DNA from: Gordonia sp. KTR9
Lineage (GTDB): Bacteria > Actinomycetota > Actinomycetes > Mycobacteriales > Mycobacteriaceae
Length of the DNA stretch: 64,000 nucleotides
Direction of reading: 5' to 3'
Assembly: GCF_000143885.2 (NCBI RefSeq)
Contig: NC_018581.1
Coordinates: forward strand, 4,836,001-4,900,000
Shown piece after piece: positions 33,978-50,379 of the stretch (positions within the stretch are counted from its first letter, which is position 1; every line of letters starts with the position of its first letter). The notes under the pieces were generated by a model. The model saw only the letters and a list, made by a program, of their open reading frames with translations, was not told the origin of the DNA and made no database searches. The position numbers and the translations under genes are program-made.

Positions 33978-34655
33978 ATGCGCCCGCGCACTTTCGCCGA
34001 CCGCCGCGAGGCGGGTCGCCTGCTGGGTGCGCGGGTCGTCGCGGTCCTGAACACCGCGGCCACACCGGTGTCGGCACCGGTTGTCCTCGGCCTCGCCCGC
34101 GGCGGGGTCCCCGTCGCGCGGGAGGTCGCCGACGCGATCTCCCGGGCGACGGGCAGGTGCGGGCTGGACGTCCTGGTGGTCCGCAAGATCGGGGCGCCGG
34201 GCCACGAGGAGTTCGCGATGGGCGCACTCACCGCCCACCACCTGGTCGTCAACGACGACGTGCCCCGTCGGCTCGGGGTGTCCCGCACCGGCTTCGAGGA
34301 GTCGGCCGACCGGGAGCGGCGGGTCCTCCGCGACCGCGAGCGGCGCTATCGCGGTGACCGTCCGGAAGCCGAACTCTCCCACCGGACGGTCATTCTCGTC
34401 GACGACGGTCTCGCCACGGGCTCGAGCATGGCCGTGGCGGTCGACTCCGTCCGGGCCGCCGGCGCGGCGCACGTGGTGGTGGCCGCACCGACAGCCCCGT
34501 CGGATTCGGTTCGCCGACTTCAGGATCGGGGCGTCGACGAGGTCGTCGTCCTCGTGATGCCGGAACCGTTCCGCGCCGTCGGACTGTCGTACGAGGATTT
34601 CACCCAGGTCGACGACGACGAGGTGGTCGCGGCTCTCGACCGGTCGGGTGGCTGA
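33978..34655 (+). CDS. Phosphoribosyltransferase-family protein
   Basis: 225 residues with a type I phosphoribosyltransferase fold. The PRPP loop is VILVDDGLATGSSM (about residues 138-151). It carries the FADRREAGRLLGARV start and KIGAPGHEEFAMGAL segment of a group that is often annotated only generically. Some relatives are fused to hydrolases. The substrate base is unknown. It follows the SnoaL-like gene by 9 bp. Confidence 0.85.
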   Translation: MRPRTFADRREAGRLLGARVVAVLNTAATPVSAPVVLGLARGGVPVAREVADAISRATGRCGLDVLVVRKIGAPGHEEFAMGALTAHHLVVNDDVPRRLGVSRTGFEESADRERRVLRDRERRYRGDRPEAELSHRTVILVDDGLATGSSMAVAVDSVRAAGAAHVVVAAPTAPSDSVRRLQDRGVDEVVVLVMPEPFRAVGLSYEDFTQVDDDEVVAALDRSGG

Positions 34656-34658
34656 GCC

Positions 34659-34738
34659 GAGAACCGCCCCCGAAAACGACCCGTCCGGGCGACACCGCCG
34701 ACATATCGTCGACTGTCCGTTTCCTCCGGGCGGTTCTC
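34659..34738. terminator. Long-loop inverted repeat between convergent genes
   Basis: GAGAACCGCCC (34659-34669) and GGGCGGTTCTC (34728-34738) are perfect 11-bp complements about 58 nt apart. The right arm includes the stop codon of the LuxR-type gene. It may act as a bidirectional terminator, but the loop is long. Confidence 0.4.
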
Positions 34739-37346
34739 AGTGGGCCTGCGGCCGTGCGTCTTTGAGCAGAAGTGCGGCCAACTCGGCGCGGTCACCGACA
34801 TCGAGCTTGGTGTAGGCGCGGAACAGATGCCCTTCGACGGTGCGCACCGACACGGTGAGGCGTTGCGCGATGTCCTTGTTGGACAGGCCGGCCGCCGCGA
34901 GGTTGGCGATCTCGCGCTCGCGCGAGGTCAACGGCAGCGGCTGCGCAGCCGAGATCAGCGCCGGTGTCCGCAGGCCACCGCATTCGGACGCCAGGCGGTT
35001 GGCCACCGCGGCCGACGCCACGGTCGCCGATCGCTTGTCCGCCGCGTCGTGCAGGACACTGGCCTGCGCCGCGGAGTCGGCGGCGGACAGACGCACCCCG
35101 GAGTCCTCGAAGGCTGCCGAACACAGATCGAGTTCGACCGCGTCACCGTCGCGGAGGGCTGCGGCGTGCCGCGCGTACAGATCTGACAGCGGACCGTCGA
35201 TGCGTTCCGCCAGTTCGGCGAGCCGATCGGCGACGCCCTCGTCACCGAAGCGCGCAGCGGTGTGCAGCGCCTCGGCCTCCACCGCGAACTGACCGGCGGC
35301 ACGGGCGGCCGCCGCCGCGGAATGGGCGAGTTCGACGGCGGGCGTGACGGTTCCGGCCGCCGCCGCCTGCCACGCCGCCGCGATGGCGAGCATCGGCCCG
35401 AACACCGCCACATGCTTGCCGGACTTCTCCCGCGCCTTGGCCAGCGCGGCGGCGGCGCGGTCGGCCTGCCCCAGCGCGCTGAGCGCCTGCACCAGGAAGA
35501 TGTGCGCCGGGAAGTTCCAGGAGTCGGAGAACCGGCCGCTGTCGAGGATCGCGAGCGTCTGTTCCATCCGCCGGGTCACCGACCCGCACGATCCACGTGC
35601 GAGTTCGACTGCGGCGACCAGGATTCCGGACATCGCCCAGCCCAGGTACTGGGCGGTCTGCGCAGCCGACACGAAGCGCCCGGAGGCGACATCCGCGTCG
35701 TCGAGCCGGCCGGTGAGGGTCAATGCGAGCGTCTCCCCGAAGCCGGTGGGGAACCGGAGCAGCCCGTCGACCTCGACCTCCCGCGAGTGTTCGGCCAACG
35801 CCCGGACCTCCGCGCCGCGGCCGGCCACCGCACGGGCGAGGCTGCCGCCGAACACCGCCCATTCCACCGCCCACGGCAGCACCTTGGACTCGGCCAGCAC
35901 GGTGTCGGACAACGTGATCGCCTCGTCGATCCGGTTCTCGAAAAGAGCACAGGCCGAGGCGATGCCGGTGACGATGGGCTTGAGCGCGGGGTGGGTGACG
36001 CGCTCGGTCAGCAGTTGCAGGATCTCGTCGGCCCGGTCGGCGTCGCCGAGGGCCCAGAAGGTGTTGCCGATGATCGAGTTGCCCCACAGCACGAGTCGGC
36101 CCTCGTCGAGGTCGTCCGGCGAGAATCGCGCCAGGATGTCCCGCGCCTCGTCGGGATGGCCCTGCCACATGACCGCCCGCGCGAGCAGCTCGGCCTCCTC
36201 GAGTCCCCCGCCCTCGTCGAGCGCCGCCCGCGCGAATCGTTCGCCGAGCGGCGTCTGCGCGAGGTTCAGCGCGTCGCGGGCAGCTGTCCGCACCAGCGTC
36301 AGATCGATCTCGACGTCGCTCTCGATCGCCAGGTCGGCGAGACGAATCCGCTCGGCCGGAGTGTTCGTGGGCCGGGACTGCAAGGCCTCGACGAGCCGGC
36401 CGCGCAGCCGTCGCGACGAGACCTGACCGAGGCGGCGGCGGATCACCTCGCCGAACAGCGGATGGTGGAACGCGACGTCGAGGCGGCGTCCGTCGCGGGT
36501 GATACGCACCAGCCCGGCGATCTCCGCCTCCTCGACGGCTTCTTCGCCGGCGAGCTCGGAGAGCACGTCGATGTCGAGCGGCTCGCACAGACTGAGGTAC
36601 TTCAGCGCACCCAGAACCGGGCCGTCGAGTTGCTCGATCCGTCCCTCCAGCAACGACGCCAGCTCCGAGGTGATGGCGGCGCGGCCGCGGAGCTGCCACA
36701 CGCCGTTGACCTGGCGCAGCGTGTCCGCCTGGCGGGCGCCGTCCACGAGATGCCGGAGGAACAGTGCGTTCCCACCGGAGGCCTCCCACATGAGATTCGC
36801 GGAGTGCTCCTCGAGCTGGCCGCCGAGCACCGATTCGACGAGCTCGACACTCTGGTCTTTGGTGAACGGGGACAATGTGATCCGCGTGAGGTGATTGTCC
36901 TTCCACAACGACGTCACGGCGTCCGGGACGGTCTCGCCGCTGCGCACGGTCGCCACGATGTGCACCGCGCGGTCGATCGCGAGCTGGTGCAGGAGCGTCG
37001 CCGACAGCTCGTCGAGCAGGTGGGCGTCGTCGACACCGATGACGACATCGCCGTCGGCGAGCAGCGATTCACGCGCTGCCGCAAGGTAGGTGACGGGATC
37101 GCTCGACGTCGCCGGGCCGACGAGGTGGGCGAACACACCGAGCGGGATCGACCGCGCGGACTCCGTGCCCGCCACCCAGCGCACCCCCGTCGGCAACTCC
37201 GCGGTGACGTGGCGGGCGAGGGTCGTCTTGCCCACGCCGGAGTCACCGGTCAGCACCACACCACAGCCGGTCGTCTCACCCCTGAGCGCCGCTTGGATCG
37301 TGCGGAACTCCCGATCGCGCTCGACAAGCGGCCAATTCGTGGACAT
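34737..37346 (-). CDS. LuxR-family regulator with AAA ATPase domain (LAL type)
   Basis: 869 residues, normal for large ATP-binding regulators of the LuxR family. Walker A is GDSGVGKTTLA (about residue 35), Walker B GVDDAHLLDE (about residue 100). A long TPR-like helical middle follows, and a C-terminal LuxR HTH (LTSREREIANLAAAGLSNKD ... SVRTVEGHLFRAYTKL, residues about 805-850). The ATG at 37346 has TAAAAT 8 nt upstream with a perfect palindrome in between. It lies upstream of no obvious target; the ABC exporter on the same strand is a candidate. Confidence 0.9.
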   Translation of the reverse strand: MSTNWPLVERDREFRTIQAALRGETTGCGVVLTGDSGVGKTTLARHVTAELPTGVRWVAGTESARSIPLGVFAHLVGPATSSDPVTYLAAARESLLADGDVVIGVDDAHLLDELSATLLHQLAIDRAVHIVATVRSGETVPDAVTSLWKDNHLTRITLSPFTKDQSVELVESVLGGQLEEHSANLMWEASGGNALFLRHLVDGARQADTLRQVNGVWQLRGRAAITSELASLLEGRIEQLDGPVLGALKYLSLCEPLDIDVLSELAGEEAVEEAEIAGLVRITRDGRRLDVAFHHPLFGEVIRRRLGQVSSRRLRGRLVEALQSRPTNTPAERIRLADLAIESDVEIDLTLVRTAARDALNLAQTPLGERFARAALDEGGGLEEAELLARAVMWQGHPDEARDILARFSPDDLDEGRLVLWGNSIIGNTFWALGDADRADEILQLLTERVTHPALKPIVTGIASACALFENRIDEAITLSDTVLAESKVLPWAVEWAVFGGSLARAVAGRGAEVRALAEHSREVEVDGLLRFPTGFGETLALTLTGRLDDADVASGRFVSAAQTAQYLGWAMSGILVAAVELARGSCGSVTRRMEQTLAILDSGRFSDSWNFPAHIFLVQALSALGQADRAAAALAKAREKSGKHVAVFGPMLAIAAAWQAAAAGTVTPAVELAHSAAAAARAAGQFAVEAEALHTAARFGDEGVADRLAELAERIDGPLSDLYARHAAALRDGDAVELDLCSAAFEDSGVRLSAADSAAQASVLHDAADKRSATVASAAVANRLASECGGLRTPALISAAQPLPLTSREREIANLAAAGLSNKDIAQRLTVSVRTVEGHLFRAYTKLDVGDRAELAALLLKDARPQAH

Positions 37347-37360
37347 ATTCGCGAATTTTA
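37347..37360 (-). promoter_or_regulatory. Leaderless -10 box and palindrome at the LAL start
   Basis: TAAAAT (37360-37355) is followed by the perfect palindrome ATTCGCGAAT (37347-37356), which abuts the start codon. A protein bound there would block initiation. Confidence 0.5.
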
Positions 37361-37475
37361 GTCTGCCGGGCCCTACAATGGGCCGCGCCGACGCATCAAT
37401 GTGGTCCGACCGGATGGCATCGACCGGTTCTCAGCGGACTCCGCGAGCGACTCCAACGGATGAGAATCACGCGAA

Positions 37476-38222
37476 CTACGCATCTCGGGCGTTGGTGACC
37501 GCCACGGCGGCCGCCAGCAGTACGACTGTGAAACCCGCGAAGTAGAGCAACGAACCGTAGGCGTTCCAGTGGAAGGTGTCGCTGCCGCCGGCGAGGAAGT
37601 TCCAGCCGTTGAGGAACGGCAGGAAAGACACCATGTGCTCACCGACGCGCGGGAGCACCGACACGATGCGCTCCAGCGCCAGCATCCAGACGAGCATGAT
37701 CGCCACCGCGCCGGCCGAATGCCGCACGAGCGCACCCACGGCGAGACCGATCAGCGCACACAGCATGGCGAAAACCGGTGTGCCCCAGAGATGCCGGACG
37801 GTCTCGGGGCCGGTCAGCGAGACCCCGACGCCGGAGAGCACCTGTGCGACCACCACCGCGACGACGCACAGGATCGCCACCACCGCGAAGGAGAGTCCGC
37901 CGAACACGACCGCTTTCGCGATGAGAACCCGCGGGCGGCGCGGGATCGCGGCGAAGGTCGGGCGGATCGTGCCGAAGCGATACTCCGTGGTGACACCCAG
38001 GATCGCCATGATCGCGAGAACCGCGACCCCGAACTGGTCGACGCCGATCAGGAAGTCGTCGGTGAGGGTGTCGGCCTCCCCGGGACTTCCGTACGAGGTC
38101 CCGGCGACGGCACCGAGCAGCACCGCGAGGCCCAGTCCCAGCACGACGACGACCCCGAGGCACCAGTACGGCGATCGGGTGCTGGCGAGTTTGATCCGCT
38201 CGGCGTTGATCGCGGCGATCAC
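37476..38222 (-). CDS. ABC-2-type exporter permease
   Basis: 248 residues with six TM helices. It starts MIAAINAERIKLASTRSPYW, the common N-terminal amphipathic motif of ABC-2 permeases, and contains EYRFGTIRPTFAAIPRR, the usual cytosolic loop after TM2. Its start overlaps the ATPase stop by 4 nt. Together they form a simple exporter of unknown substrate; similar pairs confer drug or peptide resistance. Confidence 0.88.
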   Translation of the reverse strand: MIAAINAERIKLASTRSPYWCLGVVVVLGLGLAVLLGAVAGTSYGSPGEADTLTDDFLIGVDQFGVAVLAIMAILGVTTEYRFGTIRPTFAAIPRRPRVLIAKAVVFGGLSFAVVAILCVVAVVVAQVLSGVGVSLTGPETVRHLWGTPVFAMLCALIGLAVGALVRHSAGAVAIMLVWMLALERIVSVLPRVGEHMVSFLPFLNGWNFLAGGSDTFHWNAYGSLLYFAGFTVVLLAAAVAVTNARDA

Positions 38223-39142
38223 CGGTTCACTCCCCCGTGGTAATCGACAGCGTGGGCTGTCATCGACATGAACACCTCTTCCAGCGACGCCGACTCGGCG
38301 GAGAGCTCATGCAGGGTGATGCCCGCGGCGGCAGCGAGATCGCCGACGTGATCGGTCGTGGTGTCCGGCACTCGCATCACCGGACGCCCCTGACCGTCCG
38401 GGTCACCCGGGGCGGGGTTCAACCCCGCCGCCGCGAGCGCGGCGTGCAGCTGCTCCAGCTGCGGGCCGCGCACCCGGACCGATTGTCGTGCCCGCCCGGT
38501 GAACTCCGCGACCGAACAGTCGGCGATCAGCCGGCCCCGCCCGATGACGACGAGATGATCTGCGGTGAGCGACATCTCGGTGAGCAGGTGACTCGACACC
38601 AGCACCGTCCGACCCTCGGCGGCGAGCTTGCGCATGAACCCGCGGATCCACACGATGCCCTCCGGGTCGAGGCCGTTGACCGGTTCGTCGAACAACAGCG
38701 TGTGCGGATCGCCGATCAGGGCACCCGCCAGCCCGAGCCGCTGCGACATGCCGAGCGAGAAACCGCCGGCGCGCTTCTTGGCCACCGAGGTGAGCCCGAC
38801 CGTCTCGAGCACCTCGTCGACGCGGGCGGCCGGGATCTGATTGCTCGCCGCCAGCCACCGCAGATGCGAGCGCGCACTGCGGTTCGGATGCACCCACCGA
38901 GCGTCGAGCAGCGCACCGACCTGACGCAGCGGATGGTCGAGGTCCCGGTAGCGCTGACCGTTGATCGTCGCCGTGCCCGAGGTCGGACGATCGAGACCGA
39001 GCATCATCCGCATGGTCGTCGACTTGCCCGCACCGTTGGGTCCCAGGAAGCCGGTCACCCGTCCCGGCCCGACCTCGAAGGTGAGATCGTCGACCGCGCG
39101 TTGACCGCCGAAGTCCTTCGTCAGATTCGCTACCCGCAACAC
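38219..39142 (-). CDS. ABC exporter ATPase
   Basis: 307 residues. Motifs: GFLGPNGAGKSTTMRMML, FSLGMSQRLGLAGAL (signature), LLFDEPVNGLDPEGIVWIR and SSHLL. The C-terminal about 90 residues form the regulatory extension common in the drug-export class. The start is GTG at 39142 with TATGGT 6 nt upstream (leaderless). It leads the two-gene exporter operon. Confidence 0.93.
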   Translation of the reverse strand: MLRVANLTKDFGGQRAVDDLTFEVGPGRVTGFLGPNGAGKSTTMRMMLGLDRPTSGTATINGQRYRDLDHPLRQVGALLDARWVHPNRSARSHLRWLAASNQIPAARVDEVLETVGLTSVAKKRAGGFSLGMSQRLGLAGALIGDPHTLLFDEPVNGLDPEGIVWIRGFMRKLAAEGRTVLVSSHLLTEMSLTADHLVVIGRGRLIADCSVAEFTGRARQSVRVRGPQLEQLHAALAAAGLNPAPGDPDGQGRPVMRVPDTTTDHVGDLAAAAGITLHELSAESASLEEVFMSMTAHAVDYHGGVNR

Positions 39143-39211
39143 GCCTCGACCATAGCCGTCGAATCCGGAGCGGCCCGGTCTGTCATTCGTACGGCCTGTC
39201 GCAGCCGCCCG

Positions 39212-40198
<987 letters not shown>

Positions 40199-40202
<4 letters not shown>

Positions 40203-41260
40203 TCCTCGACTCCTTCCAGGATCGACAGCACGCGCTCGGCGGTACCCGGGGCGAGGACGATCCCATTGCGTCCGTGCCCGGTCGCCACGACGGTGCGTGC
40301 GTCCACGCGGGCGACGAGCGGCAACCCGTCGGCGGTGCACGGCCGCAGACCCGCGGCCGCTTCGGTCAGTTCATACGTCCGCAGTCCGGGCAGGACCTCG
40401 ATCGCGTCGGCGAGCAGGTCGGCGACCCCACCGGCCTGCGGCGCCCGGTCGGTCAACCCCTCGGCCTCGTACTGGGTGGCGCCGACGACGACACCGTCCT
40501 CGCGTGGCACCAGGTAGACGGCCCGACCGTGCAGACGTGCCCGGACGACGTGGGCGGGCGGGGGCACGGACCAGCGGGTGCGACGAAGCCGGAGGATCTC
40601 GCCCTTGGCCGGATGCAGGTCGGCGCCGGGCCAGAGGGCCGCGGTGCCGAGCCCGGCGGCGAGCAGGATCTGCCCGTCGGAGCCGGGGTCGTCGAGATCG
40701 GCCAGGGACCCGACGCGGGCGGTGGTGAGCTCCACGCCGGCCGTCGTGACCGCGGCACGCAACGCCTCGAGGAGGCGCCGGTTGTCCACGGACCACTCCC
40801 CGATCGCGCGATAGCCACCGACCAGACGAGAACTCAGCGACGGTTCGAGTGCCCGGATGTCGCGGCCGGTCACCGGCTGCAACGCCGAGTCGGTGCGGGG
40901 TTGGCCGGCCCAGACGAAGTCGGCGAGGTGCCGCAGGTACTCGATGTCCGTGGCCGAGGCCGCGACGAACAGCGAGTCGGTGGCGGTGACGACGGCGGGG
41001 TCGTCGAGCCGCTTCACGAGCGCGGGCCAGAGCCGGACCGACTCCACCGACAGGGCGAGCGACGCCTCTTCGCCGGGATGTCCCTCGCCGAGCGAGCCGA
41101 GCATGCCACCCGCGACCCACGAGGCGCGCTCGTCGGTTCCGGCGTCGAGTACGCGAACCCGCCACCCGGCGTCGGCCGCGGCCAGTGCGCACGTCAGCCC
41201 GATGACGCCGCCGCCCACCACCGTCAGGGTGCGGTGAGCAGTCTTCCGAGGGGAATTCAC
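40199..41260 (-). CDS. thiO: Glycine oxidase ThiO
   Basis: 353 residues. An FAD-dependent oxidase that makes dehydroglycine for ThiG. The FAD motif TVVGGGVIGLTCALAAADAG is at the N-terminus, and the DAO-family C-terminal GLRPCTADGLPLV and VATGHGRNGIVLAPGTA are present. The start is GTG at 41260, 10 nt after GAAGGAAGG, which lies at the 3' edge of the TPP riboswitch, so translation is likely repressed by thiamine pyrophosphate. Confidence 0.95.
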
Positions 41261-41265
41261 GCTGG

Positions 41266-41360
41266 AATCACCTTCCTTCGCCGGAATGACCCGGATCAGG
41301 TTCGACGGTCAGCGGATCGGTCCGCACTCTCAGCCCGGCCGGTCCGGGCTCCCGTGTGTT
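41266..41360 (-). ncRNA. TPP riboswitch (THI element)
   Basis: On the minus strand the conserved core reads ACGGGAGCCC, then GGGCTGAGAGTGCGGA with the invariant CUGAGA, then CGTCGAACCTGATCCGGG followed by TCATTCCGGCGAAGGAAGG. These are the two ligand-sensing arms of the thiamine pyrophosphate aptamer. It precedes thiO-thiS-thiG. The 3' end merges with the Shine-Dalgarno of thiO, pointing to translational control. Confidence 0.96.
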
Positions 41361-41412
41361 CGTGCGGTCCACCCTACGCGGGGGCGTCAGGTGTCCGGTT
41401 AGCCTGGTCGGC

Positions 41413-42138
41413 GTGACGACCCCGAACCACACCAGGTCAGGGTCCGCGGATTCCGGCCACGCGACAGACCGTCGTCGTCGGCTCTCCTCGGCCCGCCTCT
41501 ACCTGTGCACCGACGCCCGACGCGAGCGCGGCGACCTCCTCGATTTCGTCGGCGCCGCGCTGGCGGGCGGCGTCGACATCGTGCAGCTCCGCGACAAGAA
41601 CTCGCCGGGCGAACGCGAGTTCGGGACCCTGGAGGCGCGGGAGGAGCTCGAGATCCTCGCGCGACTGCGGGCGATCACCGACGCGCACGGTGCGCTGCTG
41701 GCGGTCAACGATCGCGCCGACATCGCGGCCCTCTCCGGCGCCGACGTCCTGCACGTGGGACAGGGCGACCTGTCGCCGTCGGCGGCCCGCCGGATCGTCG
41801 GCCGCGACGTCGTCATCGGCGCCTCGACCCACGACCCCGAGCAGGCTTCCGCCGCGATCTCCGACGAGGACGTCGACTACTTCTGCGTCGGCCCGTGCTG
41901 GACCACGCCCACCAAACCCGGCCGCGCCGCCGCCGGCCTCGACCTCGTGTCCGCCACTGCGGAAATGCTCTCGGGGGCAACGCAATCGGCGAAACCGTGG
42001 TTTGCCATCGGCGGGATCGACGCCGGCCGCGTCGGCGAGGTCACCGCGCTCGGGGCCCGGCGCATCGTCGTGGTGCGCGCCATCACCGCCGCCGCCGACC
42101 CGACCGCCGCGGCCCGGGAACTCGCCGGGATGCTGTAG
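41413..42138 (+). CDS. thiE: Thiamine-phosphate synthase
   Basis: 241 residues. It joins HMP-pyrophosphate and thiazole phosphate. The barrel has [57 protein letters not shown] and [12 protein letters not shown], with phosphate-binding [18 protein letters not shown] and [11 protein letters not shown] at 41413 has TAGCCT 7 nt upstream (leaderless). It is divergent from thiO with the riboswitch only on the thiO side, as in M. tuberculosis. Confidence 0.95.
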   Translation: MTTPNHTRSGSADSGHATDRRRRLSSARLYLCTDARRERGDLLDFVGAALAGGVDIVQLRDKNSPGEREFGTLEAREELEILARLRAITDAHGALLAVNDRADIAALSGADVLHVGQGDLSPSAARRIVGRDVVIGASTHDPEQASAAISDEDVDYFCVGPCWTTPTKPGRAAAGLDLVSATAEMLSGATQSAKPWFAIGGIDAGRVGEVTALGARRIVVVRAITAAADPTAAARELAGML

Positions 42139-42165
42139 CGAGTCGTCGTCGGGGACGAAACAGGT

Positions 42166-42194
42166 TTGCCCGGTCGGTGTCGCGGGTCTATGGT
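42166..42194 (+). promoter_or_regulatory. Promoter of the attenuator transcript
   Basis: TTGCCC (42166-42171), a 17-bp spacer and TATGGT (42189-42194). Transcription would start near 42201-42204, essentially at the leader-peptide ATG. Confidence 0.55.
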
Positions 42195-42203
42195 GGACCG
42201 ATC

Positions 42204-42251
42204 ATGTTGTGCATCACGAGCATTCTCGTAACCCGCCGCAGCGGGGTCTGA
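42204..42251 (+). CDS. Leader peptide of an amino-acid attenuator
   Basis: A 15-codon frame encoding MLCITSILVTRRSGV. It contains Leu2, Ile4, Ile7, Leu8, Val9 and Val15, with the run Ile-Leu-Val placed right before a hairpin, the usual design of branched-chain amino-acid attenuators. The TGA stop is at 42249. Stalling at Ile-Leu-Val would cover the first hairpin arm at 42232-42236. It is too short for gene callers and has no homologue claim beyond its composition and position. Confidence 0.7.
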   Translation: MLCITSILVTRRSGV

Positions 42252-42281
42252 ATCTGACCGACCCCCCGCTGCGGGTCGGTT
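42231..42281 (+). promoter_or_regulatory. Transcription attenuator (1:2, 2:3, 3:4 pairings)
   Basis: Three mutually exclusive pairings are visible. 1:2 is CCCGC (42232-42236) with GCGGG (42241-42245). 2:3, the antiterminator, is GGGGTC (42243-42248) with GACCCC (42260-42265). 3:4, the terminator, is ACCGACCC (42257-42264) with GGGTCGGT (42273-42280). A ribosome stalled in the leader frees arm 2 to pair with arm 3, preventing termination. The terminator lacks a proper U-tract (TTGCGCTC follows). Confidence 0.68.
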
Positions 42282-42329
42282 GCGCTCTATCGTCGGTCAC
42301 CCATTCTTCGACCGAAATCGGTTACCGAG

Positions 42330-42842
42330 ATGCACCCTCTTCATCTGACTCATCGATCCTGTTCGTGGCATGAGCACGACGACCGTCGCGGTGGCGATCT
42401 GTTCACCGAGCGGTACGGCCGTCCGCTTCCCCCTGGAATGCACGAGGAGGCCACCGGGATGACCTGGCAGGAATTCACCGACGAGTACTCCCGCGGCGGC
42501 ACGATCCGGCTCGGGTCATGGTCGGTCGCGTCGTGTTCGGGCGACCTGGTCGAGTGCCGGGCGTCGCTCGCGATCGCCGACCGCATCAGGTCCTGCAGCG
42601 CCGTCGCCGCCGGCCCGGTCGGTGCGATGACGTCGATCCTCCACGACGTCGGTGCCCCCGTTCAGATCGTCCGTCTGCATCAGCGGGTCGTCGACGGCGT
42701 GGTCACGACGTTCCTCCTGTGCGAGAACGACGGCCGCCACGCCTGGGCCGCCGGCGAGGGCGCGAGCAGCGACGAGGCGAACGTCCACGCGCTGGTCGCG
42801 GGCGCGAACCGGCTGCTGGACGGCGGCCGGGTCGGGGCGTGA
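42330..42842 (+). CDS. Stand-alone LeuA regulatory-domain protein
   Basis: 170 residues. After about 23 divergent residues it reads DLFTERYGRPLPPGMHEE and MTWQEFTDEYS, which line up with the linker before the C-terminal domain of actinobacterial 2-isopropylmalate synthase (FYGRELPRQM ... MWDVFADEYL in M. tuberculosis LeuA). It continues into a LeuA dimerisation/leucine-binding-type domain: AAGPVGAMTSILHDVGAPVQ, HAWAAGEGASSDEANVHALV. The catalytic TIM barrel is missing. It lies 49 nt after the attenuator. An internal ATG at 42459 with AGGAGG 8 nt upstream could give a 127-residue form. Confidence 0.75.
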   Translation: MHPLHLTHRSCSWHEHDDRRGGDLFTERYGRPLPPGMHEEATGMTWQEFTDEYSRGGTIRLGSWSVASCSGDLVECRASLAIADRIRSCSAVAAGPVGAMTSILHDVGAPVQIVRLHQRVVDGVVTTFLLCENDGRHAWAAGEGASSDEANVHALVAGANRLLDGGRVGA

Positions 42843-42850
42843 CCTCCTCT

Positions 42851-42934
42851 GCTCCCTGAGGTGCGAGGAGCGCTAGCCGCCGGGCCGAGCGAGCGACGAA
42901 GGAGCGCGTCGAGGTCGACGAGCCTCGAAGGGTC
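42851..42934 (-). repeat. Dispersed intergenic repeat, copy 2
   Basis: Begins GCTCCCTGAGG and ends CTCGAAGGGTC, the inverted end motifs of copy 1 at 15010-15055, with a different, longer middle. It fills the convergent gap between the LeuA-domain gene and the Nudix gene and can fold strongly, so it may double as a terminator. Confidence 0.5.
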
Positions 42935-42950
42935 CCGCCGAAGGACCAGC

Positions 42951-43448
42951 TCAGCTCTGCGGGTCGAGCATCGCGATGCGCTCGCGGAGGGTGGGCCAGG
43001 CGAGCCCGAACGCGGGGTGCAGCGGCAACTGGTCCACCCGCTTCTCGTCGACCCACCGCAGCTCGGTGGACTCGAAGTTGGCGACGGTGCGGACCGGCGT
43101 GTCGGTCTCGGCGATGACGGTCGTGTAGGTCCATCCGCCGGGCGATTCGTGGGTGACGACCGCCGCGACGACGCGCAGGTCGTCGCCGGTGATCCCGGCT
43201 TCCTCCTGGGCCTCGCGGATCGCCGTGTCGATGGCGCCCTCATGCGAGTCGCGGGCGCCGCCGGGCAGCGCCCAGGTGCCACCCTGATGCGACCACGCGG
43301 CGCGGTGCTGGAGGAGTACACCTGTCGATCCCTCCGGCAGCGGCGCCCGCAACAGCAGGCCTGCCGCGCCGTGGATTCCCCAATATCGTGAACCGTCGGG
43401 ATCGATCACCCAGCCGTCGCCGTCGCCGCGCACCACGCCTCCTCGCAT
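42951..43448 (-). CDS. Nudix hydrolase (MutT3-like)
   Basis: 165 residues. The Nudix box is complete: GARDSHEGAIDTAIREAQEEAGI, read as G-x5-E-x7-REAQEEAGI with the metal-binding glutamates. It corresponds in position to mutT3 (Rv0413) in M. tuberculosis, between thiE and glnX. Likely hydrolyses a nucleoside diphosphate derivative, perhaps an oxidised nucleotide. The ATG at 43448 is chosen; a GTG a few codons later follows AGGAGG and is an alternative. Confidence 0.88.
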   Translation of the reverse strand: MRGGVVRGDGDGWVIDPDGSRYWGIHGAAGLLLRAPLPEGSTGVLLQHRAAWSHQGGTWALPGGARDSHEGAIDTAIREAQEEAGITGDDLRVVAAVVTHESPGGWTYTTVIAETDTPVRTVANFESTELRWVDEKRVDQLPLHPAFGLAWPTLRERIAMLDPQS

Positions 43449-43785
43449 CCCGATCGCCTCGACCGGGTGCCTCCACCGTAAGTGAGACGCGCGCCACCTG
43501 CCAGGAACATCGCAAACCGCTGCCGACCACCGGGTCGAGAACCGTGCGGAGACGCCGGTTTCACGCAGCGCGAACCGAACGACCGAGGTCGGCGACGCGG
43601 CGTCGGTCAACCCGGACCGAACCCTGCCCGATGACATAGGGTGAAACACGCACGACCCGGTGAACGATGACCCAAGTGACACAACACCTGGCGTTGATCG
43701 CCCGGCCACGCGAATCCGGAACGGGGAACCGGTGACCGTACGACCGCACCGGAGACGATCCAGCGTTTGAGAAGGGATCAGGTAG
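43449..43785. other. 337-bp divergent intergenic region
   Basis: Separates the Nudix gene from glnX and must hold both promoters. I see no tRNA, long hairpin or convincing -35/-10 pair. An isolated TAGGGT near 43635 is too far from glnX to be leaderless. The glnX start is preceded by GAAGGGA. Confidence 0.5.

Positions 43786-50379
<6,594 letters not shown>

Noticed and set aside
35262..37361. 699-residue open frame antisense to the LuxR-type gene
   Set aside because: Shadow of the real gene; no recognisable domain.
42459..42842. Shorter start for the LeuA-domain protein at the ATG with AGGAGG
   Set aside because: The LeuA-like linker lies upstream of it, so the full frame is preferred; both forms may exist.
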